Notes: a model not told the origin generated them from the letters alone. Positions 53,335 through 63,544 are shown, counted from the stretch's first letter. The stretch: DNA of 64,000 nt from Amphibacillus marinus (GCF_900110345.1 NZ_FODJ01000008.1:109892-173891); one strand, 5' to 3'. Numbers and translations: made by a program.

Positions 53335-54699
53335 ATGCGAGCACTATACGATTCCAAAAGCTTTTCGATTAATGATCGGGGAATTAAGCAATTACTGACG
53401 AAAGAATACAAGTATCAATCATGGTTAGATGTTGAAACGGCCTTAGCTCAGGCACAAGCTGATTTTGACGTTATTCCCAAACAAGCAGCCGCAGACATTA
53501 AAGTAGCCGCAAAAATTGAGAATATTGACTTTAATGAGATGAATCGCATTTATCGAGAGATTGGCCATGTGTTTGTTCCATTTCTGAAAGTTCTTGTTAA
53601 AGCATGTCCAGAAGAGAGTGGAAAGTACGTCCATTACGGCGTAACAACGCAAAATATTCAACAAACAGCTCAGTTCTATACAGTTAAACAGGTTCATAAG
53701 AAGTTTAAATGCATTTTAAGTGATTCGCTAAAGAATTTAGCTAACCTCGCTGATAAGCATAAGAAAACGGTCATGCCAGGTCGAACCCATGGACGTCATG
53801 CGACCCCGATTACTTATGGATATAAGGCATCTGTTTGGATTAGTGAGCTGATTGATGGCATTGATCGGTTAATTGAATCAGAAAAACGCGTGTTTGCGGT
53901 CATGATGGGTGGAGCAGTTGGGACATTTAGCACTGCGCCGGAACATGGGCGACAAGTACAAAAACGGGTAGCAGAGCTATTAGGAATGTCAGAAATGAGA
54001 GTGCCATCACGCTCAATTCATACGCCCAAAATAGAATATCTAATGAATTTATCACTCTTGTGTAATGTTTGTAATAAAATGGCTGAAGAAGTTTATTATA
54101 CCTCATTAGAAGAAATTGGCGAGGTTGCTGAAGGTTTTAAAGAAGGAACTGTTGGTAGCAGCACAATGCCACATAAAATTAATCCAAAGCTAGCGAAAGG
54201 GATTATTGCAAATTCGCAAAAATTATATAGTCTACTCAACCCTTTACTTCATTCTGCTACCAGAATGTTTGAGGGTGATAGTAGTACCTATCTTTTATTT
54301 GATGGTGTGATTGAGGAGGCTATTCAATTAACGACTGAGATTCTACTACGATTTGAAGAACTAACAGGTACAATTACCATTCATGACGCACGGATGCAAA
54401 AGAATGCCTGGTTAAATAAGGGACTTGATAATAGCGAATGGTTAATGATGAAGGTCGCTGAAAAACTAGGAAAAGATCAAGCTCACGAGCTCATTTATAA
54501 AATTGCTATTAGAACGTCAGCTTATAACGAAGATTTCTTAACTAATTTATTAGAAGATCCGTATATTGCTAACCACTTCACTAAAGCGGAGCTCGAGGAA
54601 CTTATTTCACCTGCTAGCTATACTGGCTTAGCTACCGAAATAGCAGAGGATATGGCCTTACTAGCCAATCGCTATGCTAACAAGCTCTTAGCTGACTAA
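53335..54699 (+). CDS. Adenylosuccinate lyase-like protein (fumarase/aspartase superfamily)
   Basis: A 454-residue lyase of the superfamily that eliminates fumarate from C-N or C-O adducts. Motifs: TTQNI at 104-108, GRTHGRHATPITYG at 149-162 (catalytic His152), and the flexible loop GSSTMPHKINP at 274-284 (Ser276 likely base). ATG 53335 is chosen for GGAGGGGG just upstream; a GTG at 53311 overlaps the PTS stop. Being cotranscribed with a PTS and far from purine genes argues for a catabolic role rather than PurB. The substrate is unknown; a succinyl/aspartyl-sugar adduct is one hypothesis. Confidence 0.88.
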   Translation: MRALYDSKSFSINDRGIKQLLTKEYKYQSWLDVETALAQAQADFDVIPKQAAADIKVAAKIENIDFNEMNRIYREIGHVFVPFLKVLVKACPEESGKYVHYGVTTQNIQQTAQFYTVKQVHKKFKCILSDSLKNLANLADKHKKTVMPGRTHGRHATPITYGYKASVWISELIDGIDRLIESEKRVFAVMMGGAVGTFSTAPEHGRQVQKRVAELLGMSEMRVPSRSIHTPKIEYLMNLSLLCNVCNKMAEEVYYTSLEEIGEVAEGFKEGTVGSSTMPHKINPKLAKGIIANSQKLYSLLNPLLHSATRMFEGDSSTYLLFDGVIEEAIQLTTEILLRFEELTGTITIHDARMQKNAWLNKGLDNSEWLMMKVAEKLGKDQAHELIYKIAIRTSAYNEDFLTNLLEDPYIANHFTKAELEELISPASYTGLATEIAEDMALLANRYANKLLAD

Positions 54700-54749
54700 A
54701 AAAGCACAGCCAATCAGGATGTTAACCAGCCTGATTAGCTGTGCTTTTA
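54700..54749 (+). terminator. Rho-independent terminator after the lyase gene
   Basis: Stem AAAAGCACAGC..AATCAGG / CCTGATT..GCTGTGCTTTT, followed by T residues. Confidence 0.88.
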
Positions 54750-54795
54750 TGTTATAATATGAACTAAATTAACTTTTAAAAAAGGGGTTTAGGTT

Positions 54796-55680
54796 ATGAG
54801 TAAAGAACGATTACTGATCATAGATGGCTTTAATTTGTTAAGTCGAGGTTATTTTGCAACTGCTTATAATAAAAGTGAAGAGCAATTAAGTCGAAACAGT
54901 AGTGGGTTGTATACCAATGCACTCCGTGTTTTTTTTCAAAAGCTGTTTAATCTTATTGAGGAGCATGAGATAACGCATCTAGCTATTGCTTGGGATGTAA
55001 AACGGGAAGAAACAGCAAGACGGCAAAAGTATGATTTTTATAAAGCAACCCGTGGAGAATTACCGTTTCCACTCATCCAGCAATATGAAACTTTAACACA
55101 ATATCTTGAGAAAATAGGTGTCTATCAATTAACGCTTGCACCTTATGAAGCGGATGATCTAATTGGAACACTAGCACGACAATGGTCAAGTAGTGAGGGG
55201 AGGACATGTTTAATCTATAGTAATGATAAAGATTTACTACAACTCCTCGGACCACGAACCTCACAAATTATTGCCCAAAAGCGAACGGAAATAACATATA
55301 CTTTGCAACACTTTAAGGATGAATATGGTATTGAGCCTGCGCAATGGATCGATGTAAAAGCTTTGCTAGGCGATGCCAGTGACAATGTACCAGGGGTAGC
55401 TGGAGTTGGGGCGAAATCAGCGCTGCCGTTAATTCAGGACTATCAAACAATTGAACAGTTGTATGAGCGTGTCGACCAGCTTGATCCAAAGTATAACCGT
55501 TATCAGAAAAAGCTGATTGCAGGTAAAGAGTCTGCCCGAATTAGCAAGGAACTCGTTACGATAAACTGTCTGATCGAGCACCAAACATTATTTACTGATG
55601 AAAGAATGATGTTAGCTTTTGAGAAAGAGCTTGTTAAACAAACACTTCATCAGCTTGAGGTGAAGGTTCGGATTAGTTAA
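54796..55680 (+). CDS. ypcP: 5'-3' exonuclease, YpcP family
   Basis: A 294-residue FEN1/PolA-type 5' nuclease without a polymerase domain. Metal-binding acidic residues are visible: LLIIDGFNLLSRGYF near residues 6-20, EADDLIGTLARQ near 118-129 and YSNDKDLLQLL near 141-151, then the helix-hairpin-helix GDASDNVPGVAGVGAKSALPL near 191-211. It likely removes RNA primers or flaps. Starts at ATG 54796 behind AAAAGGGG. Single gene between two terminators. Confidence 0.93.
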   Translation: MSKERLLIIDGFNLLSRGYFATAYNKSEEQLSRNSSGLYTNALRVFFQKLFNLIEEHEITHLAIAWDVKREETARRQKYDFYKATRGELPFPLIQQYETLTQYLEKIGVYQLTLAPYEADDLIGTLARQWSSSEGRTCLIYSNDKDLLQLLGPRTSQIIAQKRTEITYTLQHFKDEYGIEPAQWIDVKALLGDASDNVPGVAGVGAKSALPLIQDYQTIEQLYERVDQLDPKYNRYQKKLIAGKESARISKELVTINCLIEHQTLFTDERMMLAFEKELVKQTLHQLEVKVRIS

Positions 55681-55693
55681 GTGAAAGTTAACC

Positions 55694-55725
55694 AAACCGT
55701 TGACAGGTTAATCAACGGTTTGTTT
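55694..55725. terminator. Terminator between ypcP and the BceAB-type genes
   Basis: Perfect stem AAACCGTTGA / TCAACGGTTT (55694-55703 with 55712-55721), then GTTTATT; the minus-strand flank is also T-rich. Confidence 0.75.
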
Positions 55726-55736
55726 ATTAACTAGCT

Positions 55737-57680
55737 TTAAAGCGCTCTTCTAATTACTTGCTTGTAATAGCCGACAGATAACAGTCCAAATAGCGAATAG
55801 AGCATGGTGTAAATGCCCATTACAATTAACATCGGCGTCCACATTTCTGAACCAAAGAAGAACCAGCCGGACTGTACAGCGAAGAAGCTATGACTTAACC
55901 CCAGTAGTAAAGGAAAGCCAAAATTATAAAGCTGCTTAACTTTTATCCCTTCAGTTAAATCTTGTTCAGTATAGCCAATTTTTCTTAAAATGGTGTAGTT
56001 TCCTTTCTCACTTTCACTTTCATCCATCTGCTTAAAATACAGAATACATCCTGAGGTGATTAAAAAGGTTAGGCCAAGAAAACCGACGATAAACATGGCT
56101 AATCCTGTTGCTTCCCGTTGTTCTTGTCTTAAATTCAGCCGAGATAACGGCCCAGGTGTGTCTTCAAAAATTTCTTTGTTAAAAAGCTCATTTGCAATGT
56201 TTAACTCCTCAGAATTGGCAACAGTAAAGCCGTAAAAAGTATTAGCCTCCCGTTGAAGCGACGGATCTAAATTGTCAGCTAGTAATTGAAATGTGTCATC
56301 ATGAACAATGGCAACTGGAGCGCCAAATCTAGTCATGGTATAGGGCAAGTAACTGTCGGATTCAACGCTAACGGATTGTTCGCTATTATCAATTTCTTGC
56401 CCAAACCAAGAGATTGTTTCAACATTTTCAAAGTTAAGGATGACCTCGGCGATAGGATCCATACCTGAAAACAATATCGCACCCTCTGCCAGCGATACGT
56501 CATCCACTTCTGCACTAGATATAGCCGCAACTTCAAGTCTTGATTCATTCATTAAGAGTGAAGCATTGGGCATCTCTTCGTCAATTTCCACCTCGGCATA
56601 AATAACCTGACGAGAAATCTGCTGATAAGTAATGCCTTGGTCAATTAAAGTCTGTTCAAATTGTTCAGCACTTGATTGACTTGTAAAGGCAAAATCTGCT
56701 GCAACATTGTTCTGTGCTGTTTGATCAGCAGAGTAATAGGTAATGTAGCTTAATGACAGCAACCCAATTGCTAACGCAGACACAGTTGTAATGATTGTTA
56801 ACAATAGGGCATTTGATTTAATTCGAAACATGATTGAAGCAAGACTCATTACTTGCTTGATGTTTAAGTAACCTGATAGCCGTTTGCGGACGATATTTAG
56901 GATGAAGCCGATTGACCCTTTGAAGAAACAATAGGTTCCAAGAATAACGGATGTCAGAATTAATAGCATAACAACCATTAAATTGGTGCCACTCTCAAAC
57001 AATGTCCCATCAAAAAGAAGCTGTGATACATAATAGCCAAGTCCAATTAAGAAAAAACCTACTAATCCAATAAGAGCTTCAATAAATGAGAAGCGTTTTG
57101 CTTTATTCTCTGTCGAGCCCTCTACTTGAAAAAGCTTTAATAGTGTATGTTTTTTTATAAATACATAGTTTCCAATTAGGATTAACAGAAAAACACTAGA
57201 AAAAACAATTAACGATTGTCTAAATGCTTGTGGAGCGAACGATAAGCTCGCCACTTCATCTACGCCGGTGACGTAAAACAAAACAAGCATAACAAATCTT
57301 GTCATTAATAAACCTGCTAAAATACCTATTAAAACTGAGGTGAAATAGATCACGCTATTCTCAAAAAGTAGCACTCGAAAAATCCGGTTTTTATTCATGC
57401 CAATTAACTGAAATAGACCTATTTCTCTGCTCCGTCGTTTAATAAATAAACGATTTGCGTAGAGTAGGAAAATCGCAACAATGGCAAAAAGTAAAATAGA
57501 TGCAACTCTGATCCCTGCTTCCCCCCGAACTGACCCACTAGCTTGATCCATTGATGGGTCATATTGCAGGGTAACAAATGAGAAATAAAGCGCTACACTA
57601 AAAACTAACGCAAAGACATACAAGTAATAATTGGTAATGTTTTTTTTCAAATTTTGAAATATTAAGCGACTAACTGTCAT
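55737..57680 (-). CDS. bceB: Peptide-antibiotic ABC transporter permease, BceB type
   Basis: A 647-residue permease with ten TMs and one large extracellular domain (about residues 315-525) between TM7 and TM8, the BceB/VraG layout. The N-terminus [20 protein letters not shown] and the loop [19 protein letters not shown] are typical. It overlaps the ATPase gene by 11 bases (start 57680, AGGTGGT site). With its ATPase it confers resistance to, and signals the presence of, bacitracin-like or lantibiotic peptides (family knowledge); the ligand is not predictable. Confidence 0.92.
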   Translation of the reverse strand: MTVSRLIFQNLKKNITNYYLYVFALVFSVALYFSFVTLQYDPSMDQASGSVRGEAGIRVASILLFAIVAIFLLYANRLFIKRRSREIGLFQLIGMNKNRIFRVLLFENSVIYFTSVLIGILAGLLMTRFVMLVLFYVTGVDEVASLSFAPQAFRQSLIVFSSVFLLILIGNYVFIKKHTLLKLFQVEGSTENKAKRFSFIEALIGLVGFFLIGLGYYVSQLLFDGTLFESGTNLMVVMLLILTSVILGTYCFFKGSIGFILNIVRKRLSGYLNIKQVMSLASIMFRIKSNALLLTIITTVSALAIGLLSLSYITYYSADQTAQNNVAADFAFTSQSSAEQFEQTLIDQGITYQQISRQVIYAEVEIDEEMPNASLLMNESRLEVAAISSAEVDDVSLAEGAILFSGMDPIAEVILNFENVETISWFGQEIDNSEQSVSVESDSYLPYTMTRFGAPVAIVHDDTFQLLADNLDPSLQREANTFYGFTVANSEELNIANELFNKEIFEDTPGPLSRLNLRQEQREATGLAMFIVGFLGLTFLITSGCILYFKQMDESESEKGNYTILRKIGYTEQDLTEGIKVKQLYNFGFPLLLGLSHSFFAVQSGWFFFGSEMWTPMLIVMGIYTMLYSLFGLLSVGYYKQVIRRAL

Positions 57681-58431
57681 GGTTTACACCACCTAGTACT
57701 GCCTGAGTACTCATGATATCTTCATAAAATTGTTTTCGTGATTGATCGCCCTTGTTGAGTTGCGTATAAATTCGACCATCTTTAATAAAGATCACGCGGC
57801 CTGAGTAGCTTGCTGCAGTCATATCATGGGTAACCATCATAATGGTTGCTTGTCGTGTTTGATTAAGCTCACTTAACTTATTCAGCAAATCTGATGCAGC
57901 TTTTGAATCAAGTGCTCCCGTTGGTTCGTCAGCGAAAATGATTCGTGGTTGATGAATAAAAGCGCGGGCAGCAGAAGTCCGTTGTTTCTGCCCACCTGAA
58001 ATTTGATTAGGATACTTATTAGCGATTTGAGTTAGACCTAATTCATTAGCAATCAGTTCGAATCGAGCACGTGCCTCTTTTTTAGGGATGTTACTAATTG
58101 ATAAAGGTAGTAAAATGTTTTCTTTAACGGTTAATGTATCTAGTAGGTTATAGTCTTGAAAAATAAAGCCGAGATGTTCCTTGCGAAAGGCTGCTAATTG
58201 CTTTTCCTTCAGGCGAGTCATATTTTGTGTCCCAATATGAAATGATCCCTTTGTAAGTTTATCAATTGTCGATAAGACATTTAGCAGCGTTGTTTTACCT
58301 GATCCTGATGCACCCATAATGCTTATGAACTCACCTTCTTCAATTGTTAAATCAATTCCTTTTAAAACTTCTTGTCGGTTGAACTTATTTCCATAGCTTT
58401 TATGAATTTTAGTTGCTTGTAAAATCGACAT
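57670..58431 (-). CDS. bceA: Peptide-antibiotic ABC transporter ATPase, BceA type
   Basis: A 253-residue ATPase: Walker [11 protein letters not shown]-loop [20 protein letters not shown], signature [15 protein letters not shown], Walker [14 protein letters not shown] and [24 protein letters not shown] opens the nucleotide-binding domain. The start at 58431 follows AGAGGTGG; an in-frame ATG at 58449 precedes that site and is less likely. The palindrome at 58518-58541 lies about 90 bases upstream and is the probable BceR site. Confidence 0.93.
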   Translation of the reverse strand: MSILQATKIHKSYGNKFNRQEVLKGIDLTIEEGEFISIMGASGSGKTTLLNVLSTIDKLTKGSFHIGTQNMTRLKEKQLAAFRKEHLGFIFQDYNLLDTLTVKENILLPLSISNIPKKEARARFELIANELGLTQIANKYPNQISGGQKQRTSAARAFIHQPRIIFADEPTGALDSKAASDLLNKLSELNQTRQATIMMVTHDMTAASYSGRVIFIKDGRIYTQLNKGDQSRKQFYEDIMSTQAVLGGVNHDS

Positions 58432-58517
58432 ATTGTTCCACCTCTTCATTTATTGTTACTTAAATTATAAAAGTTCGTCATCATAACATCCTGCATAATA
58501 ACGAACAAAATGGCAAA

Positions 58518-58541
58518 GCATGTGACAATGTTGTCACATGC
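58518..58541. promoter_or_regulatory. 24-bp palindrome, candidate BceR operator
   Basis: Perfect arms GCATGTGACAA (58518-58528) and TTGTCACATGC (58531-58541). It overlaps the last codons and stop of the kinase gene and precedes bceA on the minus strand, with a possible -10 TATTAT near 58500-58495. Confidence 0.72.
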
Positions 58542-59520
58542 TCGTTATATTTAAAAAGGCATTTTTATTTGGGAAAGTCAAAGTAAAGGTTGTCCCAACA
58601 TGAAGGGTTGAGTTGACTTCAATTGTCATCTTTAAATGAGGCAAGATTCTTTTGACGAGATATAGCCCCATCCCTGTCGATGCGTTATTATCGTGTTCTG
58701 TTGTTGAGGTGAAGCCTTTATCGAAGATTCTAGGAATATCTTTATTAGCAATTCCCTTTCCGCTATCGGAAATAATAACTTGGGTCATGTCATTTGTATG
58801 AATGCTTTTTATCATAATTGTATTATTCTCACTATATTTAACAGCATTGGTGATTAGTTGTCTAAGTAAAACGGCTAGCCATTTTGAATCACTAATAACT
58901 TGCTTAATATTCAAATCAAGCTCAAAGCCAATTTCCTTTTGGCGACACCAAGCAATTAATGGCTTAATCTCAGCTGTTAAAATTGCTGATAAGTCAACAG
59001 TCTCAATAAATAGGTCATTTTCAATCGTGTCCATTCGATTTTGGTGTAGCTGTTGGTCTAAGAGTAGGTGAATTCTTAACCACTCATAGGTCAGGCTTTG
59101 CTTAATTGACTGTTCTTCAATTCGATCGATCATTAGCTTCATTACTGTAAGTGGTGTTTTTACTTCATGAATCCAGCTAAGAATTTGATCTTTTTCTTCT
59201 TCAATCTGGAGATGTTGCTTTGATAGAGTCTGCTCGTATAGAATGGCTTTATTTTGCCAAGCCGCATAAATAGATTCTTGAAAAGCTGTTCTTGGCTCTA
59301 GTTGCTCACGTTGCTCACTTAGTGCTTTTAAAAATGTCGTTTCCTTAGGATAGCGAATAAAGAAAAAGATGACAATCGTCACTAGGGCAATGGTTACGAT
59401 GTAAAAGGCACTTGTTATCGGTATAGTTGGATCAATAATTGCAAATAAAATAATAAGTAATTGTAGGGAAAGGAGTAGTAAGAGCCAACTTTTCTTTTCC
59501 TTGATATATGTTTTAAGCAT
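58534..59520 (-). CDS. bceS: Intramembrane-sensing histidine kinase, BceS type
   Basis: A 328-residue kinase with two closely spaced TMs (about residues 10-30 and 36-55) and almost no outer loop, the BceS class that senses through its transporter. The dimerisation region has His in ILSWIHEVKTPLTVMKL, followed by LRQLITNAVKYSENN and DSGKGIANKDIPRIFDKGF, GMGLYLVK. The start at 59520 overlaps the response regulator's end by 8 bases; an upstream in-frame start at 59589 would overlap far more. Length agrees with BceS. Confidence 0.92.
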   Translation of the reverse strand: MLKTYIKEKKSWLLLLLSLQLLIILFAIIDPTIPITSAFYIVTIALVTIVIFFFIRYPKETTFLKALSEQREQLEPRTAFQESIYAAWQNKAILYEQTLSKQHLQIEEEKDQILSWIHEVKTPLTVMKLMIDRIEEQSIKQSLTYEWLRIHLLLDQQLHQNRMDTIENDLFIETVDLSAILTAEIKPLIAWCRQKEIGFELDLNIKQVISDSKWLAVLLRQLITNAVKYSENNTIMIKSIHTNDMTQVIISDSGKGIANKDIPRIFDKGFTSTTEHDNNASTGMGLYLVKRILPHLKMTIEVNSTLHVGTTFTLTFPNKNAFLNITSM

Positions 59521-60205
59521 GGTCTCTATCCTCATCAAGGGCAAGATAACCTTGACCAACCATTGTTTTAATATAGTGCCCAAGTGCAATCTCTGCTAGT
59601 TTCTTTCTTAATCGATTTACATTTACCGTTAAAGTATTATCACTAATAAAGCGACTATCGTCCCAGAGTGCTTCAATTAAAGCATCACGAGTCACAATTT
59701 TATTACGGTTTTCTAGTAGTAGATTTAAGATAAATGCTTCATTCTTTGTAAGCTCAATTTTGTGATCCTTATAGGAGATTTCATTTTTTTCAAGATCAAT
59801 TGTCGCCCCTAGCCACGTTCTAAGCTGGCTCGTCTCCGTGCTATAACGATAAACGCGTCGAAGAATGGCTTGAATCTTAGCGATTAGCACATCAAAATTA
59901 AATGGCTTTTCAATATAGTCATCAGCGCCGAGCTGCATCGACATGACCATATCAGTAGGATGATCTCTTGAGGAGAGAAAGATAATTGGTACACTTGAAT
60001 GATCGCGAATCAAGCGACACCAATGAAAACCATCAAACTTAGGTAGTTGAATGTCAATAATAATAAGTTCTGGCTTAGTTTCTGTGAATGTCTCCATGAC
60101 TTTGGAAAAATCATCAATAGTAAACACTTGGTATGACCAACTTGTTAGTCTTTCCTTAATTTCATCACATAAGGTGCGGTCATCTTCAATTAGTAAGATA
60201 CGCAT
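59513..60205 (-). CDS. bceR: OmpR-family response regulator, BceR type
   Basis: A 230-residue regulator: receiver domain with LLIEDD, phospho-acceptor Asp51 in LIIIDIQLPKFDGF and Lys in IEKPFN; the C-terminal winged helix contains LTKNEAFILNLLLENRNKIV and RDALIEALWDDSRFISDNTL, as in BceR. ATG 60205 is chosen with GGTGAT upstream; GTG 60217 is possible. First gene of bceRS, transcribed toward bceAB, which it should activate via the palindrome at 58518. Confidence 0.93.
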   Translation of the reverse strand: MRILLIEDDRTLCDEIKERLTSWSYQVFTIDDFSKVMETFTETKPELIIIDIQLPKFDGFHWCRLIRDHSSVPIIFLSSRDHPTDMVMSMQLGADDYIEKPFNFDVLIAKIQAILRRVYRYSTETSQLRTWLGATIDLEKNEISYKDHKIELTKNEAFILNLLLENRNKIVTRDALIEALWDDSRFISDNTLTVNVNRLRKKLAEIALGHYIKTMVGQGYLALDEDRDHA

Positions 60206-60472
60206 TGCTATCACCACGCTTTTTGTTAGTGTGTAAAGCCATTGTACTAAAGTTAATTAATAATCGCTAGCTGTTTACTAGAGTTAGTAATGGTTTTTAC
60301 TATAACGTATATACTAACATTTAATGATCTAACTAGTAGAATTTTTGAAAAAGGCGTTATAAAGTCACCTAAAAAGGGAATAGGCCATTTGCGATTAATT
60401 TATGCATCGGTTGGAGAACTCATCCAATTATTGTTATAATTAATTTAAGAATCTTAAATGGAGGATAAAATA

Positions 60473-61405
60473 ATGAAAAATCAACCGATTGAAATAATTG
60501 ACTTAAATGATTTAAGCTTGTCAGAGCGTACAGCATCATACATATTACCAGCAGAAAAGCCAACGATTATTGAAACAAGTGCTAGTCCATCAATTCCCTA
60601 TCTTTTAGCTGGTTTAAAACGCTTGCACATTAAGCCGGAAGACATCGTGTACATTATTGTCACACATATTCACTTAGATCATGCAGGTGGTGTAGGTTTG
60701 CTCTTAGAGTCTTGTCCAAATGCAACTGTTATTGTCCATCCAAGGGGAGAGCGACATTTAGCCGACCCTTCACGTCTTATCGCTGGTGCTAAAGCGATCT
60801 ATGGAAATAGTTTTAGTGAATTATTTGATCCGATTTTGCCGGTCCCCAATCACCGACTTGTAGTGAAAGCAGATTTAGACACTTTAGACTTAGGGGGTGA
60901 TCGTATCCTGACTTTCTATGATACGCCTGGACATGCAAAGCATCACTTATCAATTCACGATAGTCTAACTAATGCTATTTTTACTGGTGATACGCTGGGT
61001 ATCCTTTACCCGACTTCGATGACCAATGGGACTGAGCTTATTCTCCCGTCAACATCGCCAAACCAGTTTGACCCAAACGCAATGCTCTCATCAATGAAAA
61101 GAGTTCGTGAATTGAATGTTAATACTATTTATTTTGGTCATTATGGAAAATCAGACTATCCTGATCATGTATATCATCAGTTGGCCGAGTGGTTAAACCG
61201 TTATTTGAAAATTAGTGAGCGAATTGTTGAAAAACATTCACATGCTGACTTTGAGACACTATCTGAACTTGTTGCAGAGGCACTTTTTAACCGGGTTGAG
61301 ATTGAGTCGGATATTAGTGATCCAACCGTATTTGATTACATTCGCTTTGACTTAACTATTTGTGCTCAAGGTATTGTTGAATATTTATTAAATAAGAAGG
61401 ACTGA
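60473..61405 (+). CDS. Metallo-beta-lactamase-fold hydrolase
   Basis: A 310-residue MBL-fold protein with metal motif HIHLDHAGG (residues 65-73), a second ligand His in TPGHAKHHLSIHD, Asp in IFTGDTLG and His in YFGHYGKSD. Substrate unknown; the two-residue opening I-H between motif histidines and the C-terminal extra 90 residues resemble uncharacterised Bacillota hydrolases. ATG 60473 follows ATGGAGG; an upstream ATG at 60458 contains that site. It is 5 bp upstream of the RNase H-like gene, so they share a transcript. Confidence 0.88.
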   Translation: MKNQPIEIIDLNDLSLSERTASYILPAEKPTIIETSASPSIPYLLAGLKRLHIKPEDIVYIIVTHIHLDHAGGVGLLLESCPNATVIVHPRGERHLADPSRLIAGAKAIYGNSFSELFDPILPVPNHRLVVKADLDTLDLGGDRILTFYDTPGHAKHHLSIHDSLTNAIFTGDTLGILYPTSMTNGTELILPSTSPNQFDPNAMLSSMKRVRELNVNTIYFGHYGKSDYPDHVYHQLAEWLNRYLKISERIVEKHSHADFETLSELVAEALFNRVEIESDISDPTVFDYIRFDLTICAQGIVEYLLNKKD

Positions 61406-61410
61406 GCAGG

Positions 61411-62073
61411 ATGGAAGTTACACTCCAGTTTGATTATCAAGCAATAACGGGTGAGCAAGTAAGCTTTAAATCTGCTCCGATCATAGCTGACCAAGCACTT
61501 AAGATTGCTGCTGACCTTATTAAGACTGGTCGTACACAATTGATCAATTTTGAAGATGAGCACGGTTATAGTTATAATTATAAACAATTGCAGAAGCAAA
61601 TAGCGGTGGATAAACAACGCCCCCAGTTTGTTGAATTATATTTTGATGGCGGTTTTAATCATGAGACCAAAGAATCAGGACTAGGAATTGTCATTTATTA
61701 TCAGCAAAACGATTGTCATTATCGAGTCCGAAAAAATGCCTGTCTTGAACAGTTGCAATCGAATAATGAAGCGGAGTATGCCGCATTAGCATTTGGAATT
61801 AATGAGTTAGGACATTATCAGATTAGCCATCAATCAATTAAAATTTTGGGTGATTCAAAGGTTGTTATTAACCAGCTTGCTGGGGAATGGCCTTGCCATG
61901 ATCCAAAATTAAATTATTGGGCGGATCAGATCGAAGCCAGCTTAGCTCAGTTAAACCTAAAGGGACAATACAAAGAATTAAACCGGAAAGAGAATAATGA
62001 AGCGGATCGTTTAGCGGGTCAAGCCCTAAAAGGAGAAGCAATAGAAAGTCGATTTAAAATTAATAATGAATAA
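61411..62073 (+). CDS. ypeP: RNase H-like protein, YpeP family
   Basis: A 220-residue protein. The N-terminal 70 residues form a small separate domain; the RNase HI-type fold follows, with the four acidic residues visible: Asp79 in VELYFDGG, Glu120 in NNEAEYAAL, Asp148 in ILGDSK and a last Asp in NNEADRLAGQAL. It probably cleaves RNA in RNA/DNA hybrids. In Bacillus, ypeP lies close to ypcP (recollection); here the bce genes and an MBL hydrolase gene separate them. Confidence 0.87.
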   Translation: MEVTLQFDYQAITGEQVSFKSAPIIADQALKIAADLIKTGRTQLINFEDEHGYSYNYKQLQKQIAVDKQRPQFVELYFDGGFNHETKESGLGIVIYYQQNDCHYRVRKNACLEQLQSNNEAEYAALAFGINELGHYQISHQSIKILGDSKVVINQLAGEWPCHDPKLNYWADQIEASLAQLNLKGQYKELNRKENNEADRLAGQALKGEAIESRFKINNE

Positions 62074-62076
62074 ATG

Positions 62077-62135
62077 AAAAGCCATCTGAATTGTGGAGTC
62101 ACAGTGGATCAACCACATTGAGGATTGGCTTTTTA
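62077..62135 (+). terminator. Rho-independent terminator after ypeP
   Basis: Long stem AAAAGCCATCTGAATTGTGG pairing with CCACATTGAGGATTGGCTTT, ending in TTTTTATT. Confidence 0.8.
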
Positions 62136-62354
62136 TTGTTGGTGGGCGGCTTTCTTTTACTTATTTTAACAGAGTTATTTTAACAAGATATCAGTCTATC
62201 GAGTGAATTTATATGATATATTTAAAAGAGTCAAAACGTTGGCAGGAATTAATGAATTTTTAGCGAAAATATAACTATTGATTAATGTATACAGTTATAC
62301 TTGATTAACAATAGAGGTAATAAAAATAGCTTGGATATAGCTGGAGGTAATAAA

Positions 62355-63530
62355 ATGGAAGTTTGGTTGATAGAAATTGCAAAGGCTTGTTTGCGTCTAA
62401 TAGTGAATCCACTGTTATACTGGTTTCTCCTAATTGTCTTTCTCGCCTCTCAGATGCGGATAAAAAGAGAACGGAAAAGCTTTGGTCATAAAATTTACCC
62501 CATGTTTGATGAGCTTTATGGCTTTAAATTAAAAGGATTAGCCTATGGATGCCTGTTTTCTTTAATTGTGTTAGTTCTGGGTGCAACACTTCATTACTTA
62601 ATGTTAATTGGAATTATTACAATAACTATGCTATTCTCATTAAATAAAAAATTCACTTTTTTATCAAGTGCTTACATATTTGGATTTACCGCAATTATAC
62701 TCTTGCTCTTCCCATATTATCAATCCTATTTACCAGTAGTACTTCAAGGAGAAGTGACAAACTTGCACTGGATTGTTTTTACCACATTGATGGGTGCGTT
62801 CTTGGTAATAGAAGCTGCAATGGTGAACTCAATTAGACCTGAACAAACATTTCCTGAATTAATTCGCGGGTATCGAGGTAAATATATTGGGCAGCATCGG
62901 CTTAAACGAATAGCATTAATTCCATTAGTGATGCTTTGGCCAATCGGGGATTTAGTAGTGATGGCAGATTGGTGGCCAGTTCTCGAAATTAACAATCAAA
63001 CTTACGGTTTGCTTATTTTCCCATTTATTATTGGCTTTGAACATGTGGTTAAATCTAGTCTACCAGAGCAGGTAACCGGAAGACTCAGTCAATATTTATT
63101 AATGCTCGGATTACTAGTTATTGCCACTTCGCTTATTGGCTATTATTATGCTATTTTCTCCTTAATAAGTGTAATTGTAGGTCTAGCAGGGCGAGAGTGG
63201 CTCGCCTATCGCTTGAAAGTTAACGAGCAACATAAGAATGCTATGTTTATGCCAAGTCAAGATGGTATCAAAGTGTTAGCCATCATGCCAGGCTCCCCGG
63301 CTGTCGATATGGAGCTTGTTGTAGGTGATACGATTGTGAAGGTGAATGGAATGACAATTGGCACACCTAATGATTTCTATGAAGCACTTCAGGTTAATTT
63401 AACATTATGTAAGCTTGATGTCGTTGATCAGCGAGGTGAAATTCGTTTCTTACAGCGCCCACTCTATCAGGGTGATCATCATGAGTTAGGTGTCATTTTC
63501 GCCGTTGATCATCAAGATCGATTGGCATAG
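62355..63530 (+). CDS. minJ: MinJ-like cell-division topology protein (PDZ, multi-TM)
   Basis: A 391-residue membrane protein with about seven or eight TMs and a C-terminal cytoplasmic PDZ domain (about residues 300-385: LAIMPGSPAVDMELVVGDTI). The N-terminus closely follows what I recall of Bacillus MinJ, including PLLYWFLLIVFLASQMRIKR then ERKSF. MinJ links DivIVA to MinD at poles and septa. ATG 62355 follows TGGAGG; an upstream in-frame start at 62301 has no ribosome site. Own terminator downstream. Confidence 0.9.
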   Translation: MEVWLIEIAKACLRLIVNPLLYWFLLIVFLASQMRIKRERKSFGHKIYPMFDELYGFKLKGLAYGCLFSLIVLVLGATLHYLMLIGIITITMLFSLNKKFTFLSSAYIFGFTAIILLLFPYYQSYLPVVLQGEVTNLHWIVFTTLMGAFLVIEAAMVNSIRPEQTFPELIRGYRGKYIGQHRLKRIALIPLVMLWPIGDLVVMADWWPVLEINNQTYGLLIFPFIIGFEHVVKSSLPEQVTGRLSQYLLMLGLLVIATSLIGYYYAIFSLISVIVGLAGREWLAYRLKVNEQHKNAMFMPSQDGIKVLAIMPGSPAVDMELVVGDTIVKVNGMTIGTPNDFYEALQVNLTLCKLDVVDQRGEIRFLQRPLYQGDHHELGVIFAVDHQDRLA

Positions 63531-63544
63531 GCATGCAAACTTAA

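Noticed and set aside
53335..54699. Housekeeping purB
   Set aside because: Partner genes are a PTS permease and its regulator, no other purine genes are near, and the gene is promoter-linked to the PTS; left as lyase-like, not named purB.
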